A stretch of 40,180 bases of DNA from Pirellulales bacterium (GTDB lineage: Bacteria; Planctomycetota; Planctomycetia; Pirellulales; UBA7805). The stretch spans positions 1 to 40,180 of the forward strand of contig JASMGX010000006.1 of the NCBI GenBank assembly GCA_030751095.1, written 5' to 3'. Every line of letters starts with the position of its first letter. Positions within the stretch are counted from its first letter, which is position 1. The position numbers and the translations under genes were made by a program. The notes under the pieces are model-generated. The model was given only the letters and a program-made list of their open reading frames with translations, ran no database searches and was not told where the DNA came from. Shown here piece by piece: positions 7,512 through 16,637 of the stretch.

Positions 7512-8696
7512 ATGGAAGTCCCGATCATACCTACTGACGGGGACGAGAACTCCCCACTGACATCATTGCAACAACTCGAGTATGCCCGCGAGATTATTCG
7601 GCTCGAGGCTGGGGCACTCCTGCAGTTGGCGGACCGCATTGATGCCCAGTTTGTCCTGGCCATCTCACAAATCTACAACTGCCAAACTAATGTTATTGTC
7701 ACCGGTATGGGCAAGGCCGGGCTGGTTGGACAAAAGATTGCGGCTACCCTTGCATCGACCGGGACCCGCAGCCACTTTCTTAATCCCGCAGAAGCGTTCC
7801 ATGGTGATCTGGGGCGGATCCATCACGGCGACGTCGTGTTGGTATTGTCACAAAGTGGCCATACCGAGGAAATCGTGCGGCTACTCCCGTCTCTTGAAGA
7901 TCTGCGTGCTGCCGTGGTGGCCATTACAACCGATCGCAACAGTCCGCTAGGCCAAGCGGCAAACGTCGTACTGGAACTTGGGCCATTGCAGGAAGCGTGT
8001 TCCCTCGGTTTGGCACCTAGTACGAGCACAACAGCAATGTTGGCCCTTGGAGATGCCCTGGCGCTCGTAACGAGCAAGATGCGAGCCTTTAGGGCTGAAG
8101 ATTTTGCCCGTTTCCATCCGGGTGGCAGCTTGGGACGAAAACTGACCAAAGTCGAACAACTCATGCGGCCGGTTCGCGAATGTCGCTGGGCGGACCAAAC
8201 GGAGACTTTGAGAAGTGTTCTGAGCAAGTGCTGCATCGAGGGACGTCGCAGCGGTGCTGTAATGATTGTCGATTCTAAAAATCAGCTTAGTGGGGTCTTT
8301 ACCGATAGTGACCTCGCGAGACTCTTTGAGCGCCATCAGGAAAGCGCACTCGATCAACCCATTCATAACGTGATGAGCCGCCATCCAGTGACCGTTCCTT
8401 CTGGCTCCATGGTCAGTGATGCCGTAGCCATCATGGCCGAACGGAAATTGAGCGAACTGCCTGTTATTGATGATAGCGGAACACCGCTTGGTCTTCTCGA
8501 CATCACGGATCTGGTCAACCGCAACTTCGTAGACAAAGAATCCGCACAAACTCAGGACCATGTTGACCAGGCCGACACCACCAACCCAGGCTGCGTACCT
8601 TATCCCAAGCTATGCGCAGAATCGAAGGTCGAACGTGCGAGAGACACAGCGGATATTCCAGATTTTACAAAACGTAAAAAAAGGCGCTCTGGCTAA
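7512..8696 (+). CDS. kdsD: D-arabinose-5-phosphate isomerase (KpsF/GutQ/KdsD family)
   Basis: This enzyme converts ribulose-5-phosphate to arabinose-5-phosphate, the first committed step to Kdo. The SIS domain (~45-200) holds VTGMGKAGLVGQKIAATLAS, SHFLNPAEAFHGDLG and SQSGHTEE, all diagnostic of the KdsD/KpsF branch. Two CBS domains follow: MRPVRECRWADQTETLRSVL and MSRHPVTVPSGSMVSDAVAIM, with LSELPVIDDSG. It has 394 residues against about 330 for the family. The surplus is a ~50-residue polar tail after the second CBS domain ending in the basic stretch KRKKRRSG. kdsC follows after 29 bases, which confirms the pathway. The start is the annotated ATG; spacing to the nearest AAGGA is long (15 bases). 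Confidence 0.95.
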   Translation: MEVPIIPTDGDENSPLTSLQQLEYAREIIRLEAGALLQLADRIDAQFVLAISQIYNCQTNVIVTGMGKAGLVGQKIAATLASTGTRSHFLNPAEAFHGDLGRIHHGDVVLVLSQSGHTEEIVRLLPSLEDLRAAVVAITTDRNSPLGQAANVVLELGPLQEACSLGLAPSTSTTAMLALGDALALVTSKMRAFRAEDFARFHPGGSLGRKLTKVEQLMRPVRECRWADQTETLRSVLSKCCIEGRRSGAVMIVDSKNQLSGVFTDSDLARLFERHQESALDQPIHNVMSRHPVTVPSGSMVSDAVAIMAERKLSELPVIDDSGTPLGLLDITDLVNRNFVDKESAQTQDHVDQADTTNPGCVPYPKLCAESKVERARDTADIPDFTKRKKRRSG

Positions 8697-8725
8697 TCCT
8701 ACGCCACGTATCGCGATAGACAATC

Positions 8726-9256
8726 ATGCAAATTGAAGACCACTTTAAAAATATTTCACTCATCCTAAGCGACGTGGACGGTGTTCTTACCGACGGCGGA
8801 ATCCTTTTCGACAATGAAGGCATTGAAACAAAACAGTTTCACATTCAGGACGGCTTGGGGATCCAGCTTTGGCAAAGGGCCGGTCACCGCTTTGGCCTGG
8901 TCACTAGCCGCTCATCGCATGTCGTGCAACTTCGTGCTAATGAGTTGGGCATCGATATTGTGCGACAGGGATTTCAAGAAAAGCTTCCGGTCGTCCAAGA
9001 CATTATCGCCAAAGAAAATCTGACGGCGGAGCAGGTCTGCTATATCGGAGATGACCTGCCCGATTTAGCCGTTTTTAATTGCGTTGGATTAACAGCTACG
9101 GTGGCCGATGCGGCGCGCGATGTTCAACATGCCGCAATGGTTGTTTTAGATCGCTGTGGAGGTAAGGGTGCTATTCGTGAACTTCTCGAACGCATCTTGC
9201 GATCACAGGGCCGCTGGGAGGAATTGCTCCTTCGTTACACCAGAAAGGATGCCTGA
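8726..9256 (+). CDS. kdsC: 3-deoxy-D-manno-octulosonate-8-phosphate phosphatase
   Basis: This HAD-superfamily phosphatase releases Kdo from Kdo-8-phosphate in the cytoplasm. LSDVDGVLTDGGI is motif I with the nucleophile and acid/base aspartates (DxD). VTSRSS replaces the usual TGR-S of motif II. K-P around LPVVQDII supplies the motif III lysine, and IGDDLPDLAVF is motif IV. The 176-residue length and absence of a cap domain fit the tetrameric KdsC type. It lies between kdsD and an LptC/LptA-like gene, the same neighbours as in the E. coli kdsD-kdsC-lptC-lptA cluster, so this is probably one transcription unit. Confidence 0.95.
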   Translation: MQIEDHFKNISLILSDVDGVLTDGGILFDNEGIETKQFHIQDGLGIQLWQRAGHRFGLVTSRSSHVVQLRANELGIDIVRQGFQEKLPVVQDIIAKENLTAEQVCYIGDDLPDLAVFNCVGLTATVADAARDVQHAAMVVLDRCGGKGAIRELLERILRSQGRWEELLLRYTRKDA

Positions 9257-9334
9257 CCAAATCTTCTTTTACCATGATCCTGGCCATCTCATTAGCGCTT
9301 TCTACATTGCGTCCTGTCTAACTTTTGATCTCTT

Positions 9335-12313
9335 ATGCTTGCTCGACTTCCTCAAACCTTTTTCAGCCTGAGTGTGATAATAGGGATCTATGCGCTCTAC
9401 CGTTTTTCAGTCGTACCCTGGATCGTTCCCCCACCATTACCGGTCACTCAACTGGAGGAGGTGGTTGACGAGGACATACACAGCCCGGTTCAAATCGAAC
9501 GCCTGAAAAAATATTTCAGTAACGGCGACTGGGAGACTGAAGAACCGATTGTGATCGAAAAGCCGGAGTTCGCTTTACTGCTCCAACATTATGAAAATAC
9601 TGAAAATGACCAGCTCAAAATCAATCCCTGTACGTTTGTCTTTTTTCCCGATGGGCGACCCTCGGCAGGGGATGCTAAACGGGTCTTCATCATGCGAGCC
9701 CCTGAGGGGGCAGTCCTCGACTTTGAAGGGGGATGTGACCTGACCCGCGCGAAAGTCGGGCGCCTGCAAGGGGGCCGACTTTTGGGCAACGTATCGATCA
9801 CGGGCCACCTTTCTACAACATCTCCGGAAGCGGAGTTTTTTTTAACCACCCGCGATGTCGAATTACGGGAGGATCGTCTCTGGAGTCGTCAGGATGTGCA
9901 ATTCCGCATCGGAAACAATCATGGCCGTGGTCGCGAAATGCAGTTGCAGTTCAATTTGGAAGAGACGGAATCTCAGACAACTGAAAACCCGGCCATGCAG
10001 GCGATCGAAAAGTTTGAATTACTTCGCGATGTGAAACTGTTTGTTGAACTTGATTCGAAACAATTTTTGCCCGACAGCACGAGCGAAACACCCGATCACG
10101 TTGCCGACGAAGAATCGTCTCCTGTCGAGATTCAATGCAGCGGTGCCTTTAGGCTCAACATCAACGACATGTCGGCCACATTCAATGAGCAGGTAGAAGT
10201 CGTCCGACATCATCCTGCTGCACTTCCCGATCAATTAACTTGTGATCAGCTTACGCTCTATTTTTCGGATAAGTCTTCTGAGGAGACAATACCTGCATCC
10301 ACAACGCCCAACCGTGTCGAGGTCTCCAAACTCGTAGCGAAAGGCGATCCTGTATTTGTCCAAACACCATCTTCGGGAGCCGAAGCAAGTGGAAACTATT
10401 TGGAACTTGAGCCGAATCAACGGCACCTTATCTTGCGGGGAAGTCGGCCAGCAACGCTAACTCAAAAGACCAGCACACTGAGTGCGGTGGACATCGATTT
10501 TACTGCAGGAGCAGAGGGTGAACTCGGAACCCTCAAGGCAACTGGGCCGGGCCGTCTGGTAACAACGCTCTCAGGCACGAAAGAAGAATCGCTTGAGGCA
10601 ACATGGAAAAATAACCTCGAACTGCAGCCTCACGAAAGAGGCCACGTCCTGTCTTTATTGGGAGACGGCCGAATCCAATATGCGGACACGAGTGCCTTAC
10701 AGGCTGAAAAAATATGGTTATGGATAGATAAAGCGGACACAGCCAAAGCTCCCGACGAGAACGCAGCTGCGAAAACATCTGCATCGGCATGGAAACAGTT
10801 CTCGCCGCATTCCGCACTGGCACTAGACAACGTTCGACTCCACGGCAAAAAGATTTCCGCCGTCTCCGATCGCCTTGAGGTTTGGTTTGAAAACGCCCCG
10901 GACGGCGGCGAAAACGCGGACCACCCTGATACTGCCACAAATAACTCCTTATTGGGAATAGAAGATCCGTCTGCTAAGAATCGCACTGAGCCAGGCAGTG
11001 CGGCACAAAACAGACAACCTGAAAATCACTACCATATTCGAGGAGATCTGATCCAACTCACAATTGCGATTCCCGAAAATGGGCAACCGGCACCGACTGC
11101 TGCCAGTGTCTCTGGAAATGTGCAATTGATTGAGCGCTTTGCAGAGGCGGGAAACGAGAAGCCCCTGACAGTCTCCGGAGACCATCTTGATCTATTGGGT
11201 GCAAACACCCTCCAAACCGTTGTCTCCCTTACCGGTAAACCGGCCCGTGCAACCGCTCGTTCTGCGTCCATTACCGGTGCATCTCTGCAATTAGAGCGAG
11301 GGACCAACCGGATCTGGGTGAATGGCGCAGGAAGCATGCGACTGCCGATCGACCGCGACTTCCAAGGAGAGCCTCTAAAAACACCGGAACCCCTGGATAT
11401 CATCTGGCAGGGGAAAATGCTTTTCGATGGACAGATGATTTCGTTCGAACGTGATGTTCTCGCAAAAACGAAAAATCAGTCGCTTCACACAGCGCAACTT
11501 GCCGTCACTCTCAATCGCCAGCTAAATTTTGCCGAACGTGTTGAGGGAAACGCTGTAGAGATTGCAAAGATAGCCTGTCAGGGTGGCGTTCTTCTCGACG
11601 CCTATTCGCGAGAAGAAGGGCGCCAGATATCGCACGAACACCTTGAAACAAAGGACCTGATTATCGAGCAGCCATCTGGAAAACTCCGCGCGACCGGGCC
11701 GGGAATAGTCACTTCGGTGCGTCGAGGATCTGCAAACAGTGGGCTCCTATCACTGACCCCACAGGCGCCATCAAAAAAGCCTGCTGTTGCACCAACGGGC
11801 CAAACGCGAAACCGAGACGACCGTCTGTCTTATTTACGGATCGAGTTCTTCCAAGGACTCGTTGGCAATATTCAAGATCGCGAGCTTACATTTAATGAGC
11901 GAGTGCATTGCACGTACGGGCCGGTCAATCATTGGAACGATCAGGTGGTCATTGACCCTGACATCGGACCGCGCGGCAACGAAATACTGATGACTTGCAA
12001 TCAATTAACACTACGACAGATGAGTTCGTCAAACAATGAGCAGAGAACCGTGGAAATAGAGGCTATCGGAAATTCGCTTGTGGACGGCGAAACATTTTCT
12101 GCCAAAGGACATCGACTTACATATACCACGGGAAAAGAACTCTTGGTGCTATATGGGACCGGGCAGTCCTTCGCACAATTGTTGCGCCGCGGGGAGGACA
12201 ATGAACAACCTTCAAACCTCACCGCCCAAAAAATTTATTTTTGGCGAGCAGACAATCGGGTCCAACTTGAGGGTGTCCGACTCTTTAATGGAAGCGTACC
12301 CAATCGCAAATGA
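9335..12313 (+). CDS. Very large LptC/LptA-like LPS-transport protein (OstA-like repeats)
   Basis: A signal anchor at residues ~7-30 (LPQTFFSLSVIIGIYALYRF) is followed by a ~960-residue periplasmic region rich in beta-strand patterns with no enzyme motif. Several segments resemble LptA/LptC/OstA units, for example VSGDHLDLLGANTLQTVVSLTG, LLDAYSREEG and the C-terminal AKGHRLTYTTGKELLVLYG and NRVQLEGVRLFNG. The position directly after kdsD-kdsC, where E. coli has lptC and lptA, supports a role in carrying lipopolysaccharide across the periplasm. E. coli LptC and LptA are about 190 residues each, so this would be a fused or expanded bridge. The start at 9335 lacks an obvious Shine-Dalgarno sequence but yields a good anchor helix. 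Function is inferred from context and repeat style, not from catalytic residues. Confidence 0.65.
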   Translation: MLARLPQTFFSLSVIIGIYALYRFSVVPWIVPPPLPVTQLEEVVDEDIHSPVQIERLKKYFSNGDWETEEPIVIEKPEFALLLQHYENTENDQLKINPCTFVFFPDGRPSAGDAKRVFIMRAPEGAVLDFEGGCDLTRAKVGRLQGGRLLGNVSITGHLSTTSPEAEFFLTTRDVELREDRLWSRQDVQFRIGNNHGRGREMQLQFNLEETESQTTENPAMQAIEKFELLRDVKLFVELDSKQFLPDSTSETPDHVADEESSPVEIQCSGAFRLNINDMSATFNEQVEVVRHHPAALPDQLTCDQLTLYFSDKSSEETIPASTTPNRVEVSKLVAKGDPVFVQTPSSGAEASGNYLELEPNQRHLILRGSRPATLTQKTSTLSAVDIDFTAGAEGELGTLKATGPGRLVTTLSGTKEESLEATWKNNLELQPHERGHVLSLLGDGRIQYADTSALQAEKIWLWIDKADTAKAPDENAAAKTSASAWKQFSPHSALALDNVRLHGKKISAVSDRLEVWFENAPDGGENADHPDTATNNSLLGIEDPSAKNRTEPGSAAQNRQPENHYHIRGDLIQLTIAIPENGQPAPTAASVSGNVQLIERFAEAGNEKPLTVSGDHLDLLGANTLQTVVSLTGKPARATARSASITGASLQLERGTNRIWVNGAGSMRLPIDRDFQGEPLKTPEPLDIIWQGKMLFDGQMISFERDVLAKTKNQSLHTAQLAVTLNRQLNFAERVEGNAVEIAKIACQGGVLLDAYSREEGRQISHEHLETKDLIIEQPSGKLRATGPGIVTSVRRGSANSGLLSLTPQAPSKKPAVAPTGQTRNRDDRLSYLRIEFFQGLVGNIQDRELTFNERVHCTYGPVNHWNDQVVIDPDIGPRGNEILMTCNQLTLRQMSSSNNEQRTVEIEAIGNSLVDGETFSAKGHRLTYTTGKELLVLYGTGQSFAQLLRRGEDNEQPSNLTAQKIYFWRADNRVQLEGVRLFNGSVPNRK

Positions 12314-12330
12314 GTGCGCCCGTGCATCGG

Positions 12331-13071
12331 TTAAAGAATACGTAATCGCTCTTGTTCCAAGTGCTTTGCAACATACTCAACGGCCACGTCCGCCATTGTG
12401 CTGTAATATCCGAAACCATGGCCACCCCCTTGTGTCTCCAAATCACATTGATGGGGGATTCCTAGGGCATTGAGTTTCATTTGCAGCCTATGGGAACTCT
12501 CTATCCATTTGTCATCGAACGGATCACAACAAAACCAGATATTTCTTGGCCAATGAAGCGGATGGAGATGAAGGGTGGCGGTATCCTGCCGAACCGATTC
12601 CATGTCAGGATACATTTGCGGAAGCGTCTCATCACCTTCATGCCAACGGGTCTGGTAATCAATTGCCGGAGACAGAGCAGCAACGACCGGAAAAGTGTCG
12701 GGGTATTTAAACGCAAATCGCAAGGCTCCCTGACCACCCATGCTGGTTCCCAAAAGTCCAATCTGAGGTGGAATCGCGGTCCACTTTGAGGCAATCCAGG
12801 GAAGAATGGTCTCCAACACATAACGCTCGGCTGTTATCTCCTGATCAAATTCGGGACAAATTTTGTCCGCCCACCAGCTCCTTTTTACCTGAGGTGCAAG
12901 AATCTTCACCCCGTGTACATCAAAGGCCTGTTCAAAACGTGGTTTGTCAACCAACCGGCCCAAATGGACACCGTGCAGGTAGAGAATCACATAGCCGAAA
13001 GGGCTGGCAGACGCAGGCTCAAAGACATCGCAAGGATGTCCTCCAATTCGAATCTCACTCCATTTTCCCAT
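12331..13071 (-). CDS. Alpha/beta-hydrolase, esterase-D-like
   Basis: This is a 246-residue serine hydrolase without signal peptide, hence cytoplasmic. YLHG near residue 33 contributes the oxyanion hole. GLLGTSMGGQGALRFAFKYP contains the GxSxG nucleophile elbow in the form typical of the esterase D / S-formylglutathione hydrolase / putative esterase group. The acid is probably in CDPFDDKW, and HGFGYY carries the catalytic histidine. The substrate is not predictable. It converges on the LptC/LptA-like gene with 17 bases between stops and diverges from a GT4 gene. Confidence 0.85.
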   Translation of the reverse strand: MGKWSEIRIGGHPCDVFEPASASPFGYVILYLHGVHLGRLVDKPRFEQAFDVHGVKILAPQVKRSWWADKICPEFDQEITAERYVLETILPWIASKWTAIPPQIGLLGTSMGGQGALRFAFKYPDTFPVVAALSPAIDYQTRWHEGDETLPQMYPDMESVRQDTATLHLHPLHWPRNIWFCCDPFDDKWIESSHRLQMKLNALGIPHQCDLETQGGGHGFGYYSTMADVAVEYVAKHLEQERLRIL

Positions 13072-13384
13072 GAGGGTATCTGTCCGATTTCTCGCCCCAT
13101 CGAATGGGCACGAACTGGCAACCTTTTTCTAGACAATACTTTTGTTGCACAATACCAGAAAACCAATGCCTTTTGCATATTCCATTTTTCAAAATACATA
13201 TCAAAACAGTCAAAGGTAAAGACGGGTTTACAGAAACTGCGTGCATTGTACATTGGCCCCAACACAAAGGCTCTTTAGTCGACAGACGCTCGAGCAAGAA
13301 TGCTTCGATCTGTCGCTAGAATCCTAGTTTGGATGACAGCTCCGAAATCTTCTTAATGGGCCATACACTCTCATAAGCGTTGTG
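13072..13384. other. Divergent intergenic region esterase / GT4
   Basis: This is 313 bases without a supported gene. ORFs of 71-121 residues overlap here in several frames and look like chance openings. It must contain both divergent promoters; I see no distinct element. Confidence 0.5.
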
Positions 13385-14488
13385 ATGTCTGCTAAGCGAA
13401 TCCTACAAATCATCCCATCACTCGACCGGGCTGGGGCCGAAAAACAACTGGCCCTACTTGTCCAAGGTTTACCACGGAATGAATTCGATGTTCATGTTTG
13501 CGCACTGACTTGTGGTGGTTCGCTTTGTGCGGAACTTGAGCAGGCCAATATCCCGGTTCATATTATTGGGAAGCGATGGAAGATCGATCCAATCACTGCA
13601 TGGAAATTACACCGCCTTCTACATCATCTTCGTCCAGACCTTGTTCATACCTGGATGTTTACCGCTAACAGTTATGGTCGCGCCCTGGCAGTTTTCTCGG
13701 GCGCAGAGAGAGTCGTTGCAAGTGAACAATGCGACGGCTACTGGAAGGGGAAATATGAATTAGCGGTGGATCGCTTTTTGACTCGCTGGACCGACAGAAT
13801 CATTGTCAACAGCAAGGGTGTCTATGATTTTTATGCGACCCGAGGAATTGATACCGCAAAAATAGAATTGATTGCTAACGGACTCCCAGAGTACGCACCG
13901 AGTCGCCTCACGCGGCGCGAACTTCTGTCCGATCTTTCACTGCCCCCGGATTCTAAAGTGGTGGCAGTCATCGGACGACTCTGCCCCAGAAAAAGAATCC
14001 GTGATGCAATTTGGGCAGGCGAGTTACTCAAGGTTGTCCGAGATGATGTCCATATCCTGATCATTGGCGATGGACCGCAAAGATATCAGTTGGAACGGTT
14101 TTGCGAGAACATCGAAATCCGAGATAGCGTCCATTTTCTAGGACACCGCAATGACGTTGACCAAATCATATCACATCTAGATGTAGTATGGCTCGCGAGC
14201 AGTCATGAGGGATTTTCCAATAGCATCATGGAATCGATGGCAGCAGGTGTGCCCGTTGTAGCCACCGACATACCGGGCAACCGAGATCTGGTAATACACA
14301 ACACGACCGGTTATCTGTTTCCAGTGGGTGACCGGGCTGCATTGGCATCTTGGACAAACCACCTACTTGACAATCCCGAAAAGTCGCGAGATATGGGCAA
14401 GGCGGGGTGTGCCGCTTTGAAAAATCAATATCCGGTAGACACGCTGGTGCACCGGCATGCAGCCGTCTACCGTCAACTGCTTCAATAA
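13385..14488 (+). CDS. GT4-family glycosyltransferase
   Basis: This is a retaining GT-B glycosyltransferase of 367 residues. ILQIIPSLDRAGAEKQLALL is the N-terminal glycine-rich loop; VVAVIGRLCPRKRIRDAI begins the C-terminal Rossmann domain; SHEGFSNSIMESMAAGVPVVATD is the EX7E nucleotide-sugar motif. The ORF track begins at a GTG (13382); the next codon is ATG (13385), which I prefer. No good ribosome-binding site is visible. Sugar and acceptor are unknown. Nearby Kdo/LPS and glycogen genes fit cell-envelope polysaccharide assembly, but there is no direct link. It is not recognisably BshA. Confidence 0.9.
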   Translation: MSAKRILQIIPSLDRAGAEKQLALLVQGLPRNEFDVHVCALTCGGSLCAELEQANIPVHIIGKRWKIDPITAWKLHRLLHHLRPDLVHTWMFTANSYGRALAVFSGAERVVASEQCDGYWKGKYELAVDRFLTRWTDRIIVNSKGVYDFYATRGIDTAKIELIANGLPEYAPSRLTRRELLSDLSLPPDSKVVAVIGRLCPRKRIRDAIWAGELLKVVRDDVHILIIGDGPQRYQLERFCENIEIRDSVHFLGHRNDVDQIISHLDVVWLASSHEGFSNSIMESMAAGVPVVATDIPGNRDLVIHNTTGYLFPVGDRAALASWTNHLLDNPEKSRDMGKAGCAALKNQYPVDTLVHRHAAVYRQLLQ

Positions 14489-14638
14489 TTGCACTCCCTA
14501 AAAACATCTGACAAAACTTCGATCCGCTTCAACACATCATCCCACTTTTGTGTCGGTACACATGTTGTGTGCATCTCCAACGGGGACAATCTGTGATTTC
14601 TTAGGAAGCTGTGTCGATGCTCTTCTGTGCCACACATT

Positions 14639-14670
14639 TCTATTGGCCATCGCGTCTATTGGCCATTGCG
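14639..14670. repeat. 16-bp tandem duplication
   Basis: TCTATTGGCCATCGCG is followed directly by the same unit with one change (C to T). Two copies, 15 of 16 identical, in non-coding DNA. Confidence 0.85.
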
Positions 14671-14701
14671 CTCTGGGGAAATCTGGGTAGAAACGGCGAT
14701 T

Positions 14702-14728
14702 CTGTAACGAACGATATAACCGTTACAG
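14702..14728. promoter_or_regulatory. Inverted repeat, possible operator upstream of glgC
   Basis: CTGTAACG and CGTTACAG form a perfect 8-bp inverted repeat with an 11-base AT-rich spacer, about 235 bases before the glgC ATG. Just downstream, AGTTACCGTTATT and ATCGTTATT repeat the CGTTA core in direct orientation, so several half-sites for a DNA-binding protein are possible. There is no T-tract, so it is not a terminator. Confidence 0.45.
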
Positions 14729-14960
14729 TTACCGTTATTCATCGTTATTATCCTTTGCCCTATTATTGTTTGTCCTTGATGCTGGAATGATGGCCTTCGC
14801 CATGAATCTATATCCAACGGTCACCCAATGGCGGAGGAGAAACGGACAAACGGGCTACAAATTCGCCAGCCATAGGTTATAAAATAATGGGATCGCGGAA
14901 AGATACTCAACGGGCGCGTCAACATTGATTCGGTTGCTGACGCAATAACAAGGAATCGGC

Positions 14961-16217
14961 ATGAACAAGGCTCTTGCTGTCATTCTTGCGGGTGGTAAAG
15001 GCTCACGTCTTGATCCACTCACTCGCGATCGGGCCAAACCTGCCGTACCTTTTGGGGGCAGCTACCGAATCATTGATTTTTCGCTGTCCAACACCATCAA
15101 TAGTGGTATACGCAATATCCTGGTCTTGACCCAGTACAAGGCATTTAGTCTTGATCGCCATATCAGTCAGGGATGGCGAAACTTATTTGTCAACCCACTC
15201 GGTGAAGCGATCCACGTTGTTCCCCCACAGCAACGAATCGATGAACAGTGGTATCGCGGCACCGCAGACGCGGTTTACCAAAATATTTATGCCATCGAAA
15301 AATTTCGGCCCGAGTACATAGTGATCTTGGCAGGTGACCATATTTACAAGATGAACTATCGGGAAATGGTGGCCTATCATCAGAAGAATAATGCCGATCT
15401 CACAATTGGCGCTCTGCAGGTGAATCTGGAGCAAGCTAAACATTTTGGCATCATGGAAACCGACGCCAACAGCCAAGTCACTGGATTTGCCGAAAAGCCC
15501 GATCAGCCCCAACCGATTCCCGGCGAATCGGATCACGCACTGGCATCAATGGGAATTTATGTTTTTGATGCCCGCTTCTTATTTGAGAAACTCTGCCAGG
15601 ATGCTACCAAGAATGAAAGCGCTCATGATTTTGGACGAGATATTATTCCCTCCATCATCCATTCGCATCGCGTATTTGCTTTTCCATTTCGCGATGAAAA
15701 TAAAAAAGTTGGGGCCTACTGGCGCGATGTGGGAACACTTGATGCCTACTATGAAGCAAATATGGATTTGATTGCGGTAGATCCCCTGTTGAATATGTAC
15801 GACAACGATTGGCCAATACGCACATATCACCCTAACTTGCCACCTCCTAAGTTCATCTTTTCTGAAACTGGAGAAGAAGGCCGCTGCGGCCAAGCACTCG
15901 ACAGCATTGTCTGTCCGGGCACCATCCTTTCAGGAGGTCGCGCACAGCAATCGATCTTGGGCGCGAACACCAGAATCAACAGTTTTGCAGAAGTTCACGA
16001 CTCGATCCTTTTCGACGGAGTCGATATTGGGCGACATTCTAAAATCCGTCGGGCAATCATTGATAAAGGTGTAAAAATTCCTCCCGAAACCGTGATCGGC
16101 TACGACCAACAACATGATCGCAGCCGAGGATTTACGGTCACGGAAAGTGGAATCACCGTAATTGCTAAGGGCGAGGGGATTGAACACTTTGCCGATACCG
16201 CGCTCGCCGACTATTAG
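14961..16217 (+). CDS. glgC: Glucose-1-phosphate adenylyltransferase (ADP-glucose pyrophosphorylase)
   Basis: This enzyme makes ADP-glucose from ATP and glucose-1-phosphate, the committed step of bacterial glycogen synthesis. VILAGGKGSRLDPLTRDRAKPAVPFGGSYRIIDF is the complete nucleotide-binding N-terminus. WYRGTADAVYQN and VILAGDHIYKMNY (catalytic Asp) follow, then FAEKPDQP, which carries the glucose-1-phosphate lysine. A C-terminal left-handed beta-helix (SILGANTRINSFAEVHDSIL) completes the 418-residue protein, a normal length. AAGGA lies 6 bases before the ATG. No other glycogen gene is in the window. Confidence 0.97.
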   Translation: MNKALAVILAGGKGSRLDPLTRDRAKPAVPFGGSYRIIDFSLSNTINSGIRNILVLTQYKAFSLDRHISQGWRNLFVNPLGEAIHVVPPQQRIDEQWYRGTADAVYQNIYAIEKFRPEYIVILAGDHIYKMNYREMVAYHQKNNADLTIGALQVNLEQAKHFGIMETDANSQVTGFAEKPDQPQPIPGESDHALASMGIYVFDARFLFEKLCQDATKNESAHDFGRDIIPSIIHSHRVFAFPFRDENKKVGAYWRDVGTLDAYYEANMDLIAVDPLLNMYDNDWPIRTYHPNLPPPKFIFSETGEEGRCGQALDSIVCPGTILSGGRAQQSILGANTRINSFAEVHDSILFDGVDIGRHSKIRRAIIDKGVKIPPETVIGYDQQHDRSRGFTVTESGITVIAKGEGIEHFADTALADY

Positions 16218-16637
16218 TAGTGGCGGGTTTGAGTATTTCTCCATTGCTGGGACCCAAAAGGGCTGACTCGGGCAATTTCTCACAAGCAAAAAAAAGCCCC
16301 CGGAATTGGCGTTCGGGTCCCAGGGGGGCTAAGGACTCATTTTCACCAATATCCGGGAGCGATTGGACGCTCAATGCCCAGCCGTTGAACACCGATTGGT
16401 ATGCAACCGACCAAGCGATCAATTTATTTCATTGGAATCGGATCTCGCGTTTTAGCTGAAACGATATGGTTTGCCAGATGATGCGTCAGACACGCCCATG
16501 CGTCAAACGCGGCGGGAGAATATGGCAATCACTGAGCAACGTCAAGGCTGATTTTTTTGGCAATGCCGAAAAAACTTTAGCAGGCTCTGACGCTCAAAAA
16601 GAATTACTTTTTCAGTAAGATGGCGATTGCAGCAACG
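16218..16637. other. Convergent intergenic region glgC / ferritin operon
   Basis: This is 420 bases between converging genes with no supported ORF. It holds the terminator-like hairpin at 16286-16330 and a weak imperfect 17-bp duplication (ATGCGTCA at 16481 and 16498). Confidence 0.55.
16286..16330 (-). terminator. Rho-independent terminator, minus strand
   Basis: The seven-base stem AGCCCCC (16295-16301) / GGGGGCT (16324-16330) has a GC-rich interior and, on the minus strand, runs straight into eight T residues. It would end transcripts from the ferritin operon, though it lies about 310 bases past that operon's last stop. In the plus direction (after glgC) there is no immediate T-tract. Confidence 0.7.

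Larger units (their letters stand above)
14489..14960. other. Intergenic region upstream of glgC
   Basis: This is 472 bases without a gene. It contains a 16-bp tandem duplication at 14639-14670 and an 8-bp inverted repeat at 14702-14728, followed by further GTTACCGTTA-like copies, all listed separately. This is the likely promoter/regulatory region of glgC. Confidence 0.6.

Noticed and set aside
16481-16514. Imperfect 17-bp duplication (ATGCGTCA...)
   Set aside because: Only about 12 of 17 bases match; too weak to list as a repeat.
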